Shown here piece after piece: positions 61,762 through 64,000 of a DNA stretch of 64,000 nucleotides; position 1 is the stretch's first letter; each line of letters opens with the position of its first letter. The translations under genes were made by a program, and so were the position numbers. The notes beneath the pieces are model-generated. The model made no database searches and had not been told where the DNA came from. It saw only the letters and a list, made by a program, of their open reading frames with translations. This DNA comes from Polaribacter pectinis (GTDB lineage Bacteria > Bacteroidota > Bacteroidia > Flavobacteriales > Flavobacteriaceae), in contig NZ_CP060695.1 of assembly GCF_014352875.1 (NCBI RefSeq), forward strand, positions 3,193,501 through 3,257,500, written 5' to 3'.

Positions 61762-63870
61762 ATGCCTAAAAACGATATAAAAGTTGCTTTAATAGGAAAT
61801 CCTAATACTGGTAAAACTTCACTTTTTAATCAACTTACGGGTTTAAACCAAAAAGTTGGTAATTATCCTGGAGTTACAGTAGACAAAAAACAAGGAACTA
61901 GTAAGCTATCTACAACGCAAAATGCGGTTATTACAGATTTGCCAGGAACTTATAGTATAAATCCTACTTCTTTAGATGAAAGTATTGTTCTAAAAACCTT
62001 ATTAAAAAAAGATATTAAAGAATCTCCAGATGTAATTTTGGTAGTGGCAGATATCGAAAACTTAAAACGAAATCTATTACTTTTTTCACAAATTAAAGAT
62101 TTAGAAATTCCAACAGTTTTGGCTATTAATATGGTAGATCAAATGACTAGAAAGGGAATTTCTATTGATTTATCATTATTAAAAAAAGAGCTAAATACAG
62201 AGGTTGTTTTAATTAGTGCTAGAAAAAACCAAGGAATAGATGATGTTAAAGCAGCAATAATTCGTTGTCACGTTGCCGCAAAAGCTTCGCCATTATGTGG
62301 GATTAATTCTAAAATAGATCCAGATTATTTTCATAAATTAAAAGAAATTAGTCCTAATTATTCTTTGTACGAATTGTGGTTAATGGTTACCCAAAACAAT
62401 TATCCAGAAACAATTACAAAAGAAGAAAAAGACAAACTTTTAGCATTTAAAAAAGATGTTTCTAAACTAAAAAAATATCAGCATAAAGAAACTATTTATC
62501 GTTATCAAGAAATCAATAAAATTTTAAAGAAAACGTATATAGTAGATAAAAGTAAAGCAACAGACTTACGAAGTAAGTTAGATAAAATATTTACACATAA
62601 GATATTTGGTTACGCAATTTTTGCGCTTATTTTATTAGTTATTTTTCAATCTATTTTCGATTGGGCTTCAGTTCCAATGGATTTTATTGATAGTACTTTT
62701 GCACAAATTTCTGACTTTACAAAAAACAACTTGCAGCCAGGAATTCTTACAGATTTATTAACAGAAGGTATTATTCCTGGTATTGGAGGAGTCATTATAT
62801 TTATTCCGCAAATAGCAATTTTATTCTTATTTATAGCTGTTTTAGAAGAAACAGGTTATATGAGTCGTGTTGTTTTTCTAATGGATAAAATTATGCGACG
62901 TTATGGTATGAATGGTAAAAGTGTAATTCCATTAATTTCTGGTACAGCATGTGCTATTCCTGCAATTATGGCAACCAGAACTATTTCTAGTTGGAAAGAA
63001 CGATTAATTACCATTTTAGTAGTTCCGTTTACAACTTGTTCTGCACGTTTGCCAGTTTATGCAATTTTAATTTCTTTAATTATTCCAAAAACTAAAATAT
63101 TTGGATTTTTAAATTTACAAGGTCTAGTTTTATTGTCTTTATATGCTCTTGGTTTTGCAACAGCAATTTTAGCCGCTTATATTTTACATAAAACATTAAA
63201 AATAGAATCGAAATCATTTTTTGTAATAGAGATGCCAAACTACAAATTACCATCAATTAAAAATGTAGGTTTCGATGTTTTAGAAAAAACAAAAGCATTT
63301 GTATTCGGTGCCGGAAAAATAATTTTAGCACTTTCAATTATCTTATGGTTTTTAGCTTCAAACGGACCAGAATCATATAAAAATGCAGAAAAGAACGTTA
63401 TAGAAAATGCAGATAATCAAACATTGTCTTCCGAAGAAATTCAACAAAAAGTAGCTTCTGCAAAACTAGAAAATTCCTACATAGGAATTATGGGAAAAAG
63501 TATAGAACCAGCAATTAAACCTTTGGGTTATGACTGGAAAATAGGAATTGCATTAATTACTTCTTTTGCAGCAAGAGAAGTTTTTGTAGGAACATTAGCT
63601 ACTATTTATAGCGTAGAAGCAGATGATGAAAACACAACAACTATTAAACAAAAAATGGCTTCTGAAGTAAATGAAACAGGAGGAAAACTTTTTAATTTTC
63701 CTGTAGGAATGTCTTTGTTAGTTTTCTATGCTTTTGCTATGCAATGTATGGCAACATTAGCAATTGTAAAACGTGAAACAAAAACATGGAAATGGCCATT
63801 AATTCAGCTCTTTGGAATGACAGGATTGGCCTATGTTTCTTCATTTATAATCTATCAAATACTAAGTTAA
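61762..63870 (+). CDS. feoB: ferrous iron transporter FeoB
   Basis: The 702-residue protein has an N-terminal GTPase domain with G1 IGNPNTGKTS (11-20), G3 DLPGTYSINPTS, G4 INMVDQM and a helical GDI-like segment to about 270. The membrane domain follows with two Gate motifs (ETGYMSRVVFLMDKIMRRYGMNGKSVIPLISGTACAIPA, named in parts) and RLPVYAILISLI, ending in a C-terminal helix. It imports Fe2+ into the cytoplasm. Length is slightly under the 770 of E. coli. A small Cys-rich membrane protein overlaps its stop (TAATG). Confidence 0.96.
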   Translation: MPKNDIKVALIGNPNTGKTSLFNQLTGLNQKVGNYPGVTVDKKQGTSKLSTTQNAVITDLPGTYSINPTSLDESIVLKTLLKKDIKESPDVILVVADIENLKRNLLLFSQIKDLEIPTVLAINMVDQMTRKGISIDLSLLKKELNTEVVLISARKNQGIDDVKAAIIRCHVAAKASPLCGINSKIDPDYFHKLKEISPNYSLYELWLMVTQNNYPETITKEEKDKLLAFKKDVSKLKKYQHKETIYRYQEINKILKKTYIVDKSKATDLRSKLDKIFTHKIFGYAIFALILLVIFQSIFDWASVPMDFIDSTFAQISDFTKNNLQPGILTDLLTEGIIPGIGGVIIFIPQIAILFLFIAVLEETGYMSRVVFLMDKIMRRYGMNGKSVIPLISGTACAIPAIMATRTISSWKERLITILVVPFTTCSARLPVYAILISLIIPKTKIFGFLNLQGLVLLSLYALGFATAILAAYILHKTLKIESKSFFVIEMPNYKLPSIKNVGFDVLEKTKAFVFGAGKIILALSIILWFLASNGPESYKNAEKNVIENADNQTLSSEEIQQKVASAKLENSYIGIMGKSIEPAIKPLGYDWKIGIALITSFAAREVFVGTLATIYSVEADDENTTTIKQKMASEVNETGGKLFNFPVGMSLLVFYAFAMQCMATLAIVKRETKTWKWPLIQLFGMTGLAYVSSFIIYQILS

Positions 63871-63986
63871 TGCAAGAAATTATAGCATATTCAATTTTAG
63901 GATTAGCAGTTGTTTTTTTGATAAAAAAATATGTATTTCCTTCAAAGAAAGATAAAGGTTGTAGTACCGATTGTGGCTGTAGTTAA
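63870..63986 (+). CDS. FeoB-associated Cys-rich membrane protein
   Basis: The 38-residue protein starts at the ATG overlapping the feoB stop (TAATG): one transmembrane helix (about 3-20), a short basic linker (FPSKKDKG) and the C-terminal cluster CSTDCGCS. This matches the small FeoB-associated Cys-rich family, thought to help FeoB as a metal-binding or stabilising partner in place of FeoC. The in-frame extension upstream within feoB is a shadow. Confidence 0.85.
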   Translation: MQEIIAYSILGLAVVFLIKKYVFPSKKDKGCSTDCGCS

Positions 63987-64000
63987 ATCTTTAACAGAAA

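Noticed and set aside
1..64000. tRNA, rRNA, IS elements, prophage or defence islands
   Set aside because: Reading of all spacers and gene products gave no candidate.

Overview
The window reads as chromosomal DNA of a marine-type flavobacterium (Bacteroidota, Flavobacteriaceae; Polaribacter- or Tenacibaculum-like, genus not certain). The reasons are the very AT-rich sequence, a complete SprA translocon gene of the type IX secretion system (T9SS) and a T9SS cargo with the C-terminal sorting domain, SusC/SusD proteins, many promoters of the flavobacterial form TTG-N17..23-TAnnTTTG, and almost no Shine-Dalgarno sequences. No rRNA, tRNA, insertion sequence, integrase, prophage or CRISPR array was seen.

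Layout. 1-5.7 kb: the tail of a cytochrome-oxidase-type cluster (DUF420 plus a small membrane protein), a TolC-type efflux protein, TsaB, a secreted protein, an MscS channel, DUF1304, a dodecin and a MORN-like secreted protein. 6-17.6 kb (minus strand): maeB-ruvA-sprA-gcvH-vanZ and then tonB. 17.6-30.6 kb (minus strand): an eight-gene sucrose/fructan utilisation locus (sugar porter, GH32 lipoprotein, SusC, SusD, two PfkB kinases, an SLC45/SUT-like sucrose symporter, a GH13 sucrose phosphorylase-like enzyme), with a divergent LacI regulator at 30.8 kb and two tandem palindromic operators between them. 32-35.4 kb: a tight three-gene cassette of an RLAN/RimK-like ATP-grasp ligase, a GCS2-type ligase and an N-formylglutamate amidohydrolase-like hydrolase. 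This is the best candidate for an undescribed small-molecule or peptide pathway.

35.5-45.8 kb: a DUF5686 outer-membrane protein, moaD and moaE separated by an inverted DUF3817 gene, heme A synthase ctaA, ribonucleotide reductase nrdB-nrdA in which the ATP-cone sits on the small subunit, a secreted unknown, and a dGTPase. 45.9-51.9 kb: a T9SS cargo with a PA domain set into a beta-propeller, dxs, tadA. 51.4-56.1 kb (minus strand): an unknown membrane-anchored protein with a Bax-inhibitor-1 protein, umuC and umuD in reversed order, and a MocR-type regulator whose pyridoxal-phosphate lysine appears to be missing. 56.2-64 kb: a TonB-dependent receptor, a JmjC/cupin-like oxygenase, a 51-residue zinc-ribbon protein, rseP, a SCO1 protein, and feoA-feoB plus a small Cys-rich partner under a promoter with a palindromic metalloregulator-like site between -33 and -7.

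How the genes work together. In the sugar locus, GH32 at the cell surface would release fructose or short oligosaccharides from sucrose or fructans, SusCD powered by TonB would import oligosaccharides, and the two permeases would move monosaccharide and intact sucrose across the inner membrane. Sucrose phosphorylase would then split sucrose to glucose-1-phosphate and fructose, and the PfkB kinases would phosphorylate fructose. SprA is the export pore that would secrete the propeller protein of the same window. RNR and dGTPase lie close together and act on opposite sides of the dNTP pool.
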